Assembly: GCA_023393115.1 (NCBI GenBank)
Contig: JAEWMS010000033.1
Coordinates: 1-64,000 of the forward strand
Length of the DNA stretch: 64,000 bases
From: Bacillota bacterium
GTDB lineage: Bacteria > Bacillota > Clostridia > Acetivibrionales > DSM-1351
Direction: 5' to 3'
In this document: positions 10,325 to 18,590 of the stretch, piece after piece
Layout of the letters: every line of letters starts with the position of its first letter
How positions within the stretch are numbered: position 1 is the first letter of the stretch
The notes under the pieces: model-generated
Told to the model about the DNA's origin: nothing
Seen by the model: the letters and a program-made list of their open reading frames with translations, nothing else
Databases searched by the model: none
Position numbers and translations under genes: made by a program

Positions 10325-10451
10325 TCCTTTGTAAAATATTTAGTTTTGCTATTCTGTACTGATATATTTGCGGTGCTTAGTTATGTATTAAACTGACGAC
10401 TAGTTTGATGTCTATTTCGCCCTCATCACCGGACAGGCTAGACTTCACAAA
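10314..10451 (-). mobile_element. Diverged third copy of the IS481-type right end
   Basis: Read on the minus strand this stretch goes TTTGTGAAGTCTAGCCTG, GGTGATGAGGGCGAAATAGA, ATCAAACTAG and ends AAAGGAGTGTCAACTC. It matches 2422-2560 in order (TTTGTGGGGTCTAGCCTG, GGCGATGAGGGCAAAAAAGA, GGAGGAGTGTCAACCC) with many substitutions. It is an older copy of the same noncoding IS end. No transposase is attached; 10452-10551 holds only a short frame starting MFDKNQDLKKK that I cannot place. Confidence 0.6.
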
Positions 10452-10627
10452 CACTTTAACGATAAAATAGACAGTCTTGTGCACCAATCAAACAATAAAC
10501 GTGTTCTATTTAAAGCTAACTTCTTTTTTAAGTCTTGATTTTTGTCAAACATAGAAACTCCTCTTCTATAGCTACCACCATTCTATCATACCGTATATTT
10601 GAAAAAAGCACCAATGCACATAAAATA

Positions 10628-10658
10628 AGGTCGACAGGATTTTGATTCCTGCTGACCT
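10628..10658 (-). terminator. Probable terminator after the HExxH gene
   Basis: AGGTCGACAGGA and TCCTGCTGACCT form a 12-bp stem with two mismatches and a 7-base loop. On the minus strand the stem is followed by TTATTTTA. It lies 120 bases past the stop at 10779. The rest of 10325-10778 contains only the IS end and no gene that I can support. Confidence 0.45.
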
Positions 10659-10778
10659 ATAGCTTGTTGCTTTTATCGACTTTTCATAGTGTATACATTT
10701 TTCTTATGATTACATATTATCATTGACCTCATGCAATGTCGTTCATCAGATCCTACAACTTATTATACTTTCTTACCC

Positions 10779-11153
10779 CTACACCCTCACATCAAAAAAC
10801 ATTCCAAAATTCTGTGCTATCAAATCATTATAGTTTGTAAGGAAAAAGTCCTTTCTATTGCGATTGTCATTATCCGCTTTTGTTACTTTTCCACCATTCA
10901 TCTGCACTTTTGCGACTTCCCGGCTAACGTGCTCATGCTCATGAGCTCTTACCACAGCCCCAGCACTTTCGGGATCAATTTTTCTATTGGTTTTTCCACT
11001 GGTTTTTCCAACGGTATTACCACTTATCTTTCCATTGGCCTCGCTATCAATTTTAGCATTGGTTCCGGAATTTCTACCACCGGTGAAATTCTCCTGCCGA
11101 TAAAGATTAAGTTTGGAATAATAATCCGATATACCGTTTACAGATACGCCCAT
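10779..11153 (-). CDS. Small putative HExxH protein of unknown function
   Basis: 124 residues with an excellent start: GGAGGAGGTAAC before ATG 11153. The first half is low in complexity (Gly, Asn, Ser, Lys, with repeated GKTSGKTN-like units). Residues about 68-80 read VVRAHEHEHVSREVAKV, which contains HEHEH, formally an HExxH zinc-protease motif and similar to the core of a putative metalloprotease family (SprA-related) found in Firmicutes. Those proteins usually continue with a Cys-containing C-terminus; here it ends in an unrelated tail, so a frameshift or truncation is possible. Function unknown. Confidence 0.5.
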   Translation of the reverse strand: MGVSVNGISDYYSKLNLYRQENFTGGRNSGTNAKIDSEANGKISGNTVGKTSGKTNRKIDPESAGAVVRAHEHEHVSREVAKVQMNGGKVTKADNDNRNRKDFFLTNYNDLIAQNFGMFFDVRV

Positions 11154-11172
11154 TGTTACCTCCTCCAGAGTA

Positions 11173-11209
11173 AAAAGTTACTCTATAAGTCTATTATAGG
11201 ATAACTTTT
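11173..11209. other. Near-perfect inverted repeat upstream of the HExxH gene
   Basis: AAAAGTTACTCTATAA and TTATAGGATAACTTTT are inverted arms around GTCTA. With A- and T-runs on both ends it could terminate transcription on either strand. It lies between the penicillin-binding protein stop and the ribosome binding site of the HExxH gene. Confidence 0.5.
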
Positions 11210-11313
11210 CCACCTTGAAAATATCAGCACAAGAAATTCCCCTTATAACAACTATAAATTCTCATATCTGATAGTGCTTATCAGGTATCAATTGCCATAC
11301 ACAACAAAACAGT

Positions 11314-11351
11314 CAGTCGTCATACGCCCACAACACAATCAGTCGTCATAC
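11314..11351. repeat. Short 26-bp-spaced direct repeat
   Basis: CAGTCGTCATAC occurs at 11314 and 11340, within a stretch rich in CAACA/CTACA triplets between the penicillin-binding protein stop and the hairpin at 11173. No gene is visible here. Confidence 0.4.
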
Positions 11352-11420
11352 CTCTACTCACTACAGTCAACTGGTAACTCCTGCGCCAGACTAATGTCAT
11401 ACTTCGCACTACAACTACAA

Positions 11421-13079
11421 CTACAGCCCCAACCTCATGATTTCCGAGCCTATTTCTGCAAAAATAGGGGCAGCTGCTTCACCACCGCTTTTTCCATCCT
11501 CAATGAAAACCGCCACCGAATACTTTGGAGTTTCTGCCGGGAAATATCCGGCAAACCATGCTTGAATTATTTTTTCTCCATCGATATACTGACCGGTTTC
11601 AGCACTCCCAGTCTTTCCACCAGCTCCACCGAATTGATCCATGTTAGCCTTCTTCCCGGTTCCATCACTTACAACCCCCTCCATCAGAGCTCTTATCCTA
11701 TCTGAGGTAGCTTTGGATATAACTCTCTGCTGTGACGTTTCCCTCAGGTCTCTGACCTTGTTTCCGCTGCTGTTTACAATACTGTCCAATATATTTACAT
11801 TGTTCTTAAATCCGCCGTTGGCTATAGTGGCAATCATATCGGCTACCTGTACAGGTGTTGCCATAATCTGACCTTGCCCGATGCATATATTTGCAATATC
11901 TCCGGGGTTTTGCAGGTCAGCCTTTACAGGAATGATCCCCTTTGCCTCACCTATTCCCTGCTTTGTTAAAGCTGTATTATCACCGAGTCCAAGGGTTTTA
12001 CACATATTCAGTATGGGATCTGCGCCGAGGTCCAGAGACATATTAATAAAATACGCATTACAGGATTTTGACAGAGCCATATTAATATCAACCGTGCCGT
12101 GGCCTCCTGCTTCATAGGAAGAACATTTGAATTCAGTATCGCCTATCTGAATATACCCCGGACAATTGAATACCATGTTATAGTCAGGCTGAAGCTCAAA
12201 GATTGCAGCCAGATCAACCAGCTTGAAAACCGAGCCCATATTGTATTGGGCCACTGCTCTATTAAATAGCGGACGCTTGTTATTTGATAAATATTTTTCT
12301 ATATCATTGGGATCGAAATCAGGCTTACTGCAAATGGCCACAATATCTCCTGTATTGACATCCTCTACAACAATTGCCCCTGTAAGGTTTCTGCTCTCGA
12401 GTGCTTTTTCTACTATATCCTGAATGTGATAATCCAGTGTCAGCTTTATATCAAGTTTACTATTCTTTCTTTCATCATCCTTAATAATTCTGTAGCCCAG
12501 GCCGGCAAGCAAATCATTGCTTCCATCGGTTATAACGGCTATTTTATCCTCTCGGCCGTAGTTCAAGGTCTTCTCAAATAATTTTTCAAGTCCGTTGCTG
12601 CCAATGTTATCGACTTTATTAAGGTAACCTAACAAATGTTTTGCTTTAGTGTCGGTGTTATACCTGCCAAGTGTATTAACAAATGATATTCCATCTATCT
12701 TCATCGATGTTAGAAGTGCTTTGGTTTCCTTATCAACCTCAACTAAAATGGGCGTATTCTTTCTCTGAATTTCCTCCATGGTCTTTTGAGGTTCAAGGCC
12801 AAGAATCTGGCATAGCTGATTTATAACCTCCGGCTGGCTTCGCAGCTCGGCAGGCTTAAGTACAGCCGTAATCTTTTGAGTTCTGCTGGTAAACCTTATA
12901 CCGTTCTTGTCCAGAAAATCTCCTCTGGAACTTTCAATCTGGATGTTATTAACCCTTTGGGCTGAAGCCTCCTTGGAAAATGAACCTCCCCCTATTATTT
13001 GCAAATAAAACAATCTGGTCATAAGACATGCAGATATGGCCAAAAATACAAACAACAGAATTCTGATTCTCTTAAACAT
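11421..13079 (-). CDS. Class-B penicillin-binding protein (peptidoglycan transpeptidase)
   Basis: 552 residues. One N-terminal membrane helix (residues 5-28) anchors the protein with its bulk outside. A dimerisation domain follows, including SSRGDFLDKNG at about 50. The transpeptidase domain has all three motifs: SVFK (Ser283 nucleophile), SCN in ALSKSCNAYF, and KTG in AGGKTGSAETG. It would cross-link peptidoglycan peptides. There is no PASTA tail, unlike many SpoVD/PbpX proteins; the length resembles class-B proteins linked to elongation or sporulation, and I cannot choose between these. Its ribosome binding site AAAGGGG lies in the 3' arm of a hairpin (13087-13140), which could limit translation. 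It follows the GH31 gene on the same strand but is probably a separate unit. Confidence 0.88.
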   Translation of the reverse strand: MFKRIRILLFVFLAISACLMTRLFYLQIIGGGSFSKEASAQRVNNIQIESSRGDFLDKNGIRFTSRTQKITAVLKPAELRSQPEVINQLCQILGLEPQKTMEEIQRKNTPILVEVDKETKALLTSMKIDGISFVNTLGRYNTDTKAKHLLGYLNKVDNIGSNGLEKLFEKTLNYGREDKIAVITDGSNDLLAGLGYRIIKDDERKNSKLDIKLTLDYHIQDIVEKALESRNLTGAIVVEDVNTGDIVAICSKPDFDPNDIEKYLSNNKRPLFNRAVAQYNMGSVFKLVDLAAIFELQPDYNMVFNCPGYIQIGDTEFKCSSYEAGGHGTVDINMALSKSCNAYFINMSLDLGADPILNMCKTLGLGDNTALTKQGIGEAKGIIPVKADLQNPGDIANICIGQGQIMATPVQVADMIATIANGGFKNNVNILDSIVNSSGNKVRDLRETSQQRVISKATSDRIRALMEGVVSDGTGKKANMDQFGGAGGKTGSAETGQYIDGEKIIQAWFAGYFPAETPKYSVAVFIEDGKSGGEAAAPIFAEIGSEIMRLGL

Positions 13080-13086
13080 ATAAAAA

Positions 13087-13140
13087 CCCCTTTAACTGAA
13101 AAATATATAGATTTATATACATTGTTTCCAGTTAAAGAGG
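13087..13140 (-). promoter_or_regulatory. Hairpin that ends the GH31 operon and covers the PBP ribosome binding site
   Basis: On the minus strand CCTCTTTAACTG (13140-13129) pairs with CAGTTAAAGGGG (13098-13087) with one G-U pair, around a 30-base AU-rich loop; TTTTTAT and the ATG at 13079 follow. The 3' arm contains the AAAGGGG ribosome binding site. It could act as a leaky terminator for the upstream operon, as an RBS-hiding structure, or both. Confidence 0.5.
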
Positions 13141-13157
13141 TAAAATATACCATTTAA

Positions 13158-15161
13158 CTATTTTATTCCATACTTCTGCCGAATTGATTTAAATAAGCTT
13201 GAAAACTTGGAATCCTTTTTATAGAATGCTGGTGTAAAGCCCATTTCAGCCTTTATCGTTACTGTTCCACCCTGATACTCCTCACCCGTCCAAAGGTGAA
13301 CCCACCGGTCCTTCGGAAGATAAACCTCCCACTCCTGTACATCAGGCAAATACACAGGTGCAATCAACATATCTTCTCCGAATAAATATTCTGTTTGAAT
13401 ATCATAGGTCTTTTCATCATTTTCATAATGTAAAAATAATGGTCTTTGTACCGGGAGACCTGAGGCTGCATTTATTTTTACAAGGCTCTTTGTATATGGT
13501 GCAAGCATTGTATAGATTTCGGTAAGTCTAGCAAACTGCTCCAAAGTATCTGCATCATCATAATACTGGAAGTTTTCCTCCGGTCTGTTTCCTTCATGAG
13601 TTCTCATAACAGGAGTGAATACCGCCATTTCAGCCCATCTCAGAAATACTTCCTTGGTTCTGCAATTATTAAACAGTGAGGTGTAGCCGCCGATATCACT
13701 ATGATGTAAACCGCATCCGCTCATTGCAGCACTGAGTGCCCCGCAGATTACAGTAACAAGACCATCATGCATTGAAAAATCCACACTTTGATCACCTGCC
13801 CAGAGCAAAGTACAATACTTTTGAGTACCAGCCCCGCCGGCTCGCATAAAGTACACAATCTCGCCCAGTTTTCCTGTTTCTACAAGAGCTTCGTAATTAC
13901 ATTTTGCCCATAGAACCGGCCAGTGGTTATGCTCTATCATGGCCGGCGCTCCACTGTATAACTGCAAATCAGTAGGGAGATATTCTCCGAAATCAGCCAT
14001 CCACCCATCTATACCAAAATGAATCAGATACTTTTTGATTAGCTCTTTAAACCATGCATATGCTTCCGGGTTGGTGAAATCTACCACTCCACAGTCAAAC
14101 TCTCCAAAATCCACTAAATAATCAGTTCCATCAAGTGACTTGGCAAAATACCCCTTTTCCTTGCCTTCTCTGTATAAATCTCCCTCTTTTACAAGGTATG
14201 GGTTGTTATAGGCAAGGAATCTGATATTTTTTGCTTTATACTCGTTGATTTTTTCTGGTAATCCCGGATACATTTCCTGATTCCACTTCCAGTTCCAGTT
14301 AAGACGCTTACCAAAGGAAGTGATTCTCTTGCCGGCCCAGTCCTGACACCAGACCCCTGAGACTTTTATGCCATTTCTCAGTGAACGGTCAACAAGTGCG
14401 AAAGAACGTTCTGTTCCGCCCTGAAGTCCAAGGATAGCTCCATTATATATCCAGTCAGGCAATTCAATCTGTCTTCCAAGAAAACCGGTCAACTTTTCAA
14501 GCAGCTGAATAAATGTAGGTGCCGCTTCAATCCTGATCTGCTTTGGCACTTCCCATATTTGCAATTCATGAAAAGCTTTATTCTTAAAGTTAAAATCAGC
14601 ATAGGCAGTTGAATCAACGTGGAGATAATAGTGTTTCGTTGATACGAAGGTAGGCTGAGGATAGTTTGTGTTGTAATAGTCTCCTCCAGCTTTATTTTCA
14701 ACATCAGACCTCCAGGTTACATAGGTAGTTTTATCTCTGCCTACACCTGGTTCCGATGTCCAGAGTGGAAAATTTCTACCTCGCAAATTAAAATAGGACA
14801 TCTGCTCTCCACAGCCATAGCATTTCTCATTCTCATCGGCATCAATCCTGATCCAAAACCTATTGATGTCAGTATCTGATTTCTCAAAATCCATCAGAAA
14901 CCTATCGTCTTCAATTTTAATACGAGCAGTTAATTTATTATCAAAATTTAATGAATATTCATTGTTATTTTGTTGTATAGAAACACTTTTTAGAGGGTAT
15001 CTTTCGATTACATAATCCCTGATATCAAAGTTTCCTCTATACATCTCTACGGTTTCTTTACCATACCCTATATAAATAAAAGGTTTTTCTACCGTGTGAT
15101 GAATGATACACTGATTCTGATATAATAGCTTAAACCCATCATTTAGTATAACTAGTTCCAT
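13158..15161 (-). CDS. GH31 alpha-sulfoquinovosidase (YihQ-like)
   Basis: 667 residues, no signal peptide, so cytoplasmic. It would hydrolyse sulfoquinovosides such as sulfoquinovosyl-glycerol to sulfoquinovose plus aglycone. The protein tracks E. coli YihQ along its length (CGEQMSYFNLRGRNFPLWTS; GGDYYNTNYPQPTFVS; GLHHSDIGGYT). Catalytic Asp390 is in WMADFGEYLPTD and Asp457 in WAGDQSVDFS, with the same 67-residue spacing as D405/D472 of YihQ. The sulfonate-binding residues of YihQ (Q288, R301, W304) correspond to Gln273, Arg286 and Trp289 in WCQDWAGKRITSFGKRLNW. Ordinary GH31 alpha-glucosidases lack this set. RBS is AGGAGG before ATG 15161. It is the last gene after the ABC importer genes. 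Confidence 0.9.
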   Translation of the reverse strand: MELVILNDGFKLLYQNQCIIHHTVEKPFIYIGYGKETVEMYRGNFDIRDYVIERYPLKSVSIQQNNNEYSLNFDNKLTARIKIEDDRFLMDFEKSDTDINRFWIRIDADENEKCYGCGEQMSYFNLRGRNFPLWTSEPGVGRDKTTYVTWRSDVENKAGGDYYNTNYPQPTFVSTKHYYLHVDSTAYADFNFKNKAFHELQIWEVPKQIRIEAAPTFIQLLEKLTGFLGRQIELPDWIYNGAILGLQGGTERSFALVDRSLRNGIKVSGVWCQDWAGKRITSFGKRLNWNWKWNQEMYPGLPEKINEYKAKNIRFLAYNNPYLVKEGDLYREGKEKGYFAKSLDGTDYLVDFGEFDCGVVDFTNPEAYAWFKELIKKYLIHFGIDGWMADFGEYLPTDLQLYSGAPAMIEHNHWPVLWAKCNYEALVETGKLGEIVYFMRAGGAGTQKYCTLLWAGDQSVDFSMHDGLVTVICGALSAAMSGCGLHHSDIGGYTSLFNNCRTKEVFLRWAEMAVFTPVMRTHEGNRPEENFQYYDDADTLEQFARLTEIYTMLAPYTKSLVKINAASGLPVQRPLFLHYENDEKTYDIQTEYLFGEDMLIAPVYLPDVQEWEVYLPKDRWVHLWTGEEYQGGTVTIKAEMGFTPAFYKKDSKFSSLFKSIRQKYGIK

Positions 15162-15200
15162 GTCTTTCCTCCTGGTATATTGCAGTCAAAATCAAAGTTT

Positions 15201-16070
15201 CTAACCCTTTACAGCACCACTGGTCAAGCCTGATATAACCTGTTTCTGGAATAACATATACCCGATAATACTTGGAGCTATACTGATAATAATTGCAGCG
15301 TACATTGAAACATAATCTGTTGTAAACTGGTTTGTAAAATATCTTATACCTATCTGTATAGTTTTAGTTGCTGGTGAAGAAGTCAGAAGATTTGCATAAA
15401 CAAACTCGTTCCAACAGGTTATGAATTCAAAGGTTGCTGCTGTTACCAGACCTGTTTTGGTCAAAGGTAAAATCATTTTAAAGAATCTTCCGTAAAATCC
15501 GCTTCCATCAATATAAGCGGCCTCTTCAATCTCTGCCGGAAAGCTTTTCATAAAACCACGAATAATAAAAGTTGAAATTGGTAGACCGATTGCAGCGTAT
15601 AGAATAATTAATGCTGCCAGTGAATCTACGAGTCCAATTTTACTGAAAATCGAAAAATAAGGAACCATAAGTGCATTAAGAGGAACAAGTACACCTACCG
15701 AAAAAAAGGTAAATATAGTTTCTCTTCCTTTAAATTTAAAACGGGATATACAATAGGACAACATTGAAGCAACCATAACATTAAGAACCGTTGCCACTAT
15801 TGCAACAATAACTGAGTTTGAAATCATTCTGCCTAAATTTGCCTGTTGAAATGCATTTACGTAGTTCTGCCATTGTGGTACAGCAGGTAAGGAAAATGGA
15901 TTATTGAAATATTCCGCATTTGTTTTTAATGATGTAATAAACAGCCATAGCAGTGGGAACAACGTATATACTGCAAAGAATATGATTAAAATCCATTTGA
16001 AAAAAGAAAATATAATATCTTTTATGTTCTTTTTATCTTTTCCAATTGATTGAGCAGTTTTTGCCGACAT
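15201..16070 (-). CDS. ABC sugar importer, inner-membrane permease (MalG type)
   Basis: 289 residues with six predicted membrane helices, the first at about 23-45. The conserved EAA loop that docks the ATPase is visible as EEAAYIDGSGFYGRFFKMIL. It ends SGLTSGAVKG, typical of carbohydrate permeases of the CUT1 class. RBS GGAGGAG precedes ATG 16070. It is 12 bases after the partner permease and 39 bases before the sulfoquinovosidase, so one transcript is likely. From context the cargo is probably a sulfoquinovoside. No ATPase gene is present; CUT1 systems in Firmicutes often share a MsmX-type ATPase encoded elsewhere. Confidence 0.88.
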   Translation of the reverse strand: MSAKTAQSIGKDKKNIKDIIFSFFKWILIIFFAVYTLFPLLWLFITSLKTNAEYFNNPFSLPAVPQWQNYVNAFQQANLGRMISNSVIVAIVATVLNVMVASMLSYCISRFKFKGRETIFTFFSVGVLVPLNALMVPYFSIFSKIGLVDSLAALIILYAAIGLPISTFIIRGFMKSFPAEIEEAAYIDGSGFYGRFFKMILPLTKTGLVTAATFEFITCWNEFVYANLLTSSPATKTIQIGIRYFTNQFTTDYVSMYAAIIISIAPSIIGYMLFQKQVISGLTSGAVKG

Positions 16071-16082
16071 ATTTCTCCTCCT

Positions 16083-16955
16083 TTATTCCTTATTTAATTT
16101 TGCAAATATTCCACGAATAATTAAGATAACACAGGCCCCGGTCAATATAAGCATAACACTGGAAGCATTTGCTCCACCGTAGTCATTTGTTTTCATTTGA
16201 TTGTACAGGTAAAGTACAAGCACCGAAGTTCTGTTTGCAGGTCCTCCGTTAGTCAGCAGGAAAACCTGTTCAAATGTTCTTAAACCGAAAATCATTGCCA
16301 GTGTAACACAGGTCTGAAATGAACCGCTAATCAAAGGTATTGTAATATGAATATGTTGCCTTATACCGTCGGCTCCGTCAATCTGAGCCGCTTCATAATA
16401 GCTTTCATCAATATTTGTTATATCAGCCAGCATAATAACCATATAGTAGCCGACATAAAATACCCAGTAAATCAGCATACATGGAAAAGCTGTTTTAATA
16501 TTTCCAAGCCAATTTGTTGCATATTCACCAAGACCGACCGCTCTTAACAAACCATTAATTAAACCGAATTCACTATTGTACATTGCCGACCACAGCATCG
16601 CGAGAGCAATACCTGAAATAACCTGCGGCAGAAAATACACTGTTCTGAAAAACTGCCAACCTCTTGGTTTCTTTGATAATATTAAAGCCATAAGCATTGC
16701 AAGAGGAACCTGCACGCCTCCGGCAACTACAGCCCACAGAACATTATTTTTTACACTGCGCCAAAACACTTTATCACCAAAGATATTTTCATAATTATAC
16801 AGACCTTTAAATATAGGAGATGTAATTCCATTCCATTCAAAAAGGCTGGTTATTGCTACATACCCTACAGGTATAATAAAGAATAGGGTGAATAGTGCAA
16901 GTCCTGGCAATATAAAGATGAAGATGTTTTTTATGTCATGCTTTTTAACTTCCAT
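16083..16955 (-). CDS. ABC sugar importer, inner-membrane permease (MalF type)
   Basis: 290 residues from the ATG at 16955, preferred to upstream starts because GGAGG lies 8 bases ahead. Six membrane helices are apparent (first at about 10-33), and the EAA loop reads YYEAAQIDGADGIRQHIHIT, pairing with the ATPase. It is the first permease after the binding protein; 172 bases of AT-rich intergenic sequence (16956-17127) separate them, including a GGCAGGCC/GGCCTGCC inverted repeat near 17013-17036 that may be a processing or attenuation site balancing binding protein and permease levels. Confidence 0.88.
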   Translation of the reverse strand: MEVKKHDIKNIFIFILPGLALFTLFFIIPVGYVAITSLFEWNGITSPIFKGLYNYENIFGDKVFWRSVKNNVLWAVVAGGVQVPLAMLMALILSKKPRGWQFFRTVYFLPQVISGIALAMLWSAMYNSEFGLINGLLRAVGLGEYATNWLGNIKTAFPCMLIYWVFYVGYYMVIMLADITNIDESYYEAAQIDGADGIRQHIHITIPLISGSFQTCVTLAMIFGLRTFEQVFLLTNGGPANRTSVLVLYLYNQMKTNDYGGANASSVMLILTGACVILIIRGIFAKLNKE

Positions 16956-17009
16956 CGCTCCTGCCTCCATCGTCAAAACCAACTCAGATTAATATAGTCG
17001 TAATCTGTA

Positions 17010-17040
17010 TTTTGGCAGGCCTTTCAGCCTGCCAAAATAT
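17010..17040 (-). other. Stem-loop between binding-protein and permease genes
   Basis: TTTTGGCAGGCC and GGCCTGCCAAAA type arms (tattttggcaggcc...agcctgccaaaatat) form a strong hairpin downstream of the binding-protein stop at 17128. On the minus strand it is followed by CAGATTACG and not by a T-run. This position is typical for a stem-loop that stabilises the binding-protein message or partly terminates it. Confidence 0.5.
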
Positions 17041-17127
17041 TTGATTGTTATAGTAAGTATTATTATTTATGTGTATATATTCTACTTATATTTTATATAT
17101 ATTTTTTGAATATTAACTATACTGATA

Positions 17128-18447
17128 TTATTTATTTGCAGCCTTTAGTGTCTCAACAAATTGCTCAGGGGTCAATTCTCCGAGTACAAGACCTTCAAGT
17201 GCAGGTGGGAATGCAGTTACTACCTTTGTAGGCATAGTGGACTCAAAAGTTCCGATCATGTATGGAGCAGCTGTACTTTGTTCGATCATTGTAGCCTGAA
17301 GCTTTTCTGTCTGATCAGTAATTTTTGACTTGATAGTAAATATTGCGCCAGATGAGTTGGACAATTCAGTCACTCTATCAACATCACAGATATATTTCAA
17401 GAACTTTATTATTGCTTCCATTTTTTCCGGATCCTTCTGCTCACCAACAGCTATATAAGCCTGAACTGCGTTTACATATGCTCCCGGCTTACTGCCATTG
17501 TAGCCTAAACCAGCGCTGATAGCGAGATTGTCATACAAACCTGGTACACCTTCAGTTTTAATTCTTGACAAAATCCATGATCCATTGGTATACACTGCAG
17601 ATCTTTCATTAAAGAAGTGTCCGTTTACAACTGTAGCATCTGCTCCAACTGCATCAGGAGAGGTGTAAGTAAACATCTTCTGCATGATTTTTGCGGCTTC
17701 TAAAAACGCTGGATCATCCAGGCCTTTTTCATAAACATCTGGTCCTCCTACTGCTGCAAGTGCATAAGAATACCAGAGCATTGAGGTCCATGCATTTTTA
17801 TTTGTCATCTGTGCGGTCGGGAATATTCCTTTTGCTTTTAATGCATCACAGGCATTCCATAACTCATCATAGGTAGTTGGAATGGTAGTTATTCCAGCGT
17901 TATTTAATAATTTCTTATTAAACATAATTGCAATAACGGCATTCTCATAAGGAATTGCATAGTTTTTGCCTTCATACTGAGCTGCCTTTATTACACCCTC
18001 TGCAAATTTATCGGACCATTCCTTATCAGCCAAGTACGAGGTGAGATCCATCAACTTTTCTGATTTTGAATATAATTGTAAGTCTGCGAATGATTTGAAG
18101 GTAAAAATATCGGGGGCATTACCAGTAGATATCATAGCCCTTATTTTATCTTCATAGGCATCGTAATCAGTGTATTCTTCAATTTTTACTTCAATTTTAG
18201 ATTCATTTTCCTTGTTAAATGATTCTACCATTTGACCAAACACTTTTGCTTTTCCATCAGTTCCAACCCAAATGCTTGGGAATGTGATTTCAATCTTTTC
18301 AGCAGTTACTTGTGTCTCAGTAGCTGAAGAATTTGAGGTCGAGGTTGTCGACTGGCTTACTTCAGATTTACCACATGCTGTAAAAATCACCATTGTCATT
18401 GTAAGAACTAACATTACTGCCACAATACGCTTGATAATCTTCCCCAT
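17128..18447 (-). CDS. ABC sugar-binding lipoprotein
   Basis: 439 residues. The N-terminus is a lipoprotein signal (hydrophobic to about 22, lipobox FTACG with Cys25), followed by a Ser/Thr-rich linker and an extracellular-solute-binding family 1 fold (ITFPSIWVGTDGKAKVFGQM start; IFTFKSFADLQLY; TNGSWILSRI). It would capture the sugar outside the membrane and deliver it to the two permeases. It is first in the four-gene operon that ends with the sulfoquinovosidase, so the ligand is inferred to be sulfoquinovose or its glycerol conjugate. A 17-bp palindrome lies 107 bases upstream of the start codon. Confidence 0.88.
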   Translation of the reverse strand: MGKIIKRIVAVMLVLTMTMVIFTACGKSEVSQSTTSTSNSSATETQVTAEKIEITFPSIWVGTDGKAKVFGQMVESFNKENESKIEVKIEEYTDYDAYEDKIRAMISTGNAPDIFTFKSFADLQLYSKSEKLMDLTSYLADKEWSDKFAEGVIKAAQYEGKNYAIPYENAVIAIMFNKKLLNNAGITTIPTTYDELWNACDALKAKGIFPTAQMTNKNAWTSMLWYSYALAAVGGPDVYEKGLDDPAFLEAAKIMQKMFTYTSPDAVGADATVVNGHFFNERSAVYTNGSWILSRIKTEGVPGLYDNLAISAGLGYNGSKPGAYVNAVQAYIAVGEQKDPEKMEAIIKFLKYICDVDRVTELSNSSGAIFTIKSKITDQTEKLQATMIEQSTAAPYMIGTFESTMPTKVVTAFPPALEGLVLGELTPEQFVETLKAANK

Positions 18448-18553
18448 AATTGTTATCCTTCTTTCTTATTTTATTTTACGAATTTAAATTTGACCCAATT
18501 GTATGGATTTTAACATCGGGTCCAAGTTCTATTTATATAGGGCTTTATGCCCT

Positions 18554-18590
18554 TTCTTTAATAAATTAAAGCCTTTAATTTATTAAAGAA
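18554..18590. promoter_or_regulatory. Perfect 17-bp-arm palindrome, candidate ROK operator
   Basis: TTCTTTAATAAATTAAA (18554-18570), spacer GCC, then its exact reverse complement to 18590. It lies between the divergent binding-protein operon and the DUF4867/ROK genes. XylR-type ROK repressors bind long AT-rich palindromes of this kind. A TTGACG box at 18612-18607 on the minus strand would put a -10 inside the palindrome. A terminator is less likely because it lies upstream of both flanking genes. The rest of 18448-19108 is AT-rich with no gene visible. Confidence 0.55.

Noticed and set aside
13158..15161. GH31 as ordinary alpha-glucosidase or alpha-xylosidase
   Set aside because: The Q/R/W set and overall match to YihQ argue for sulfoquinovosidase.
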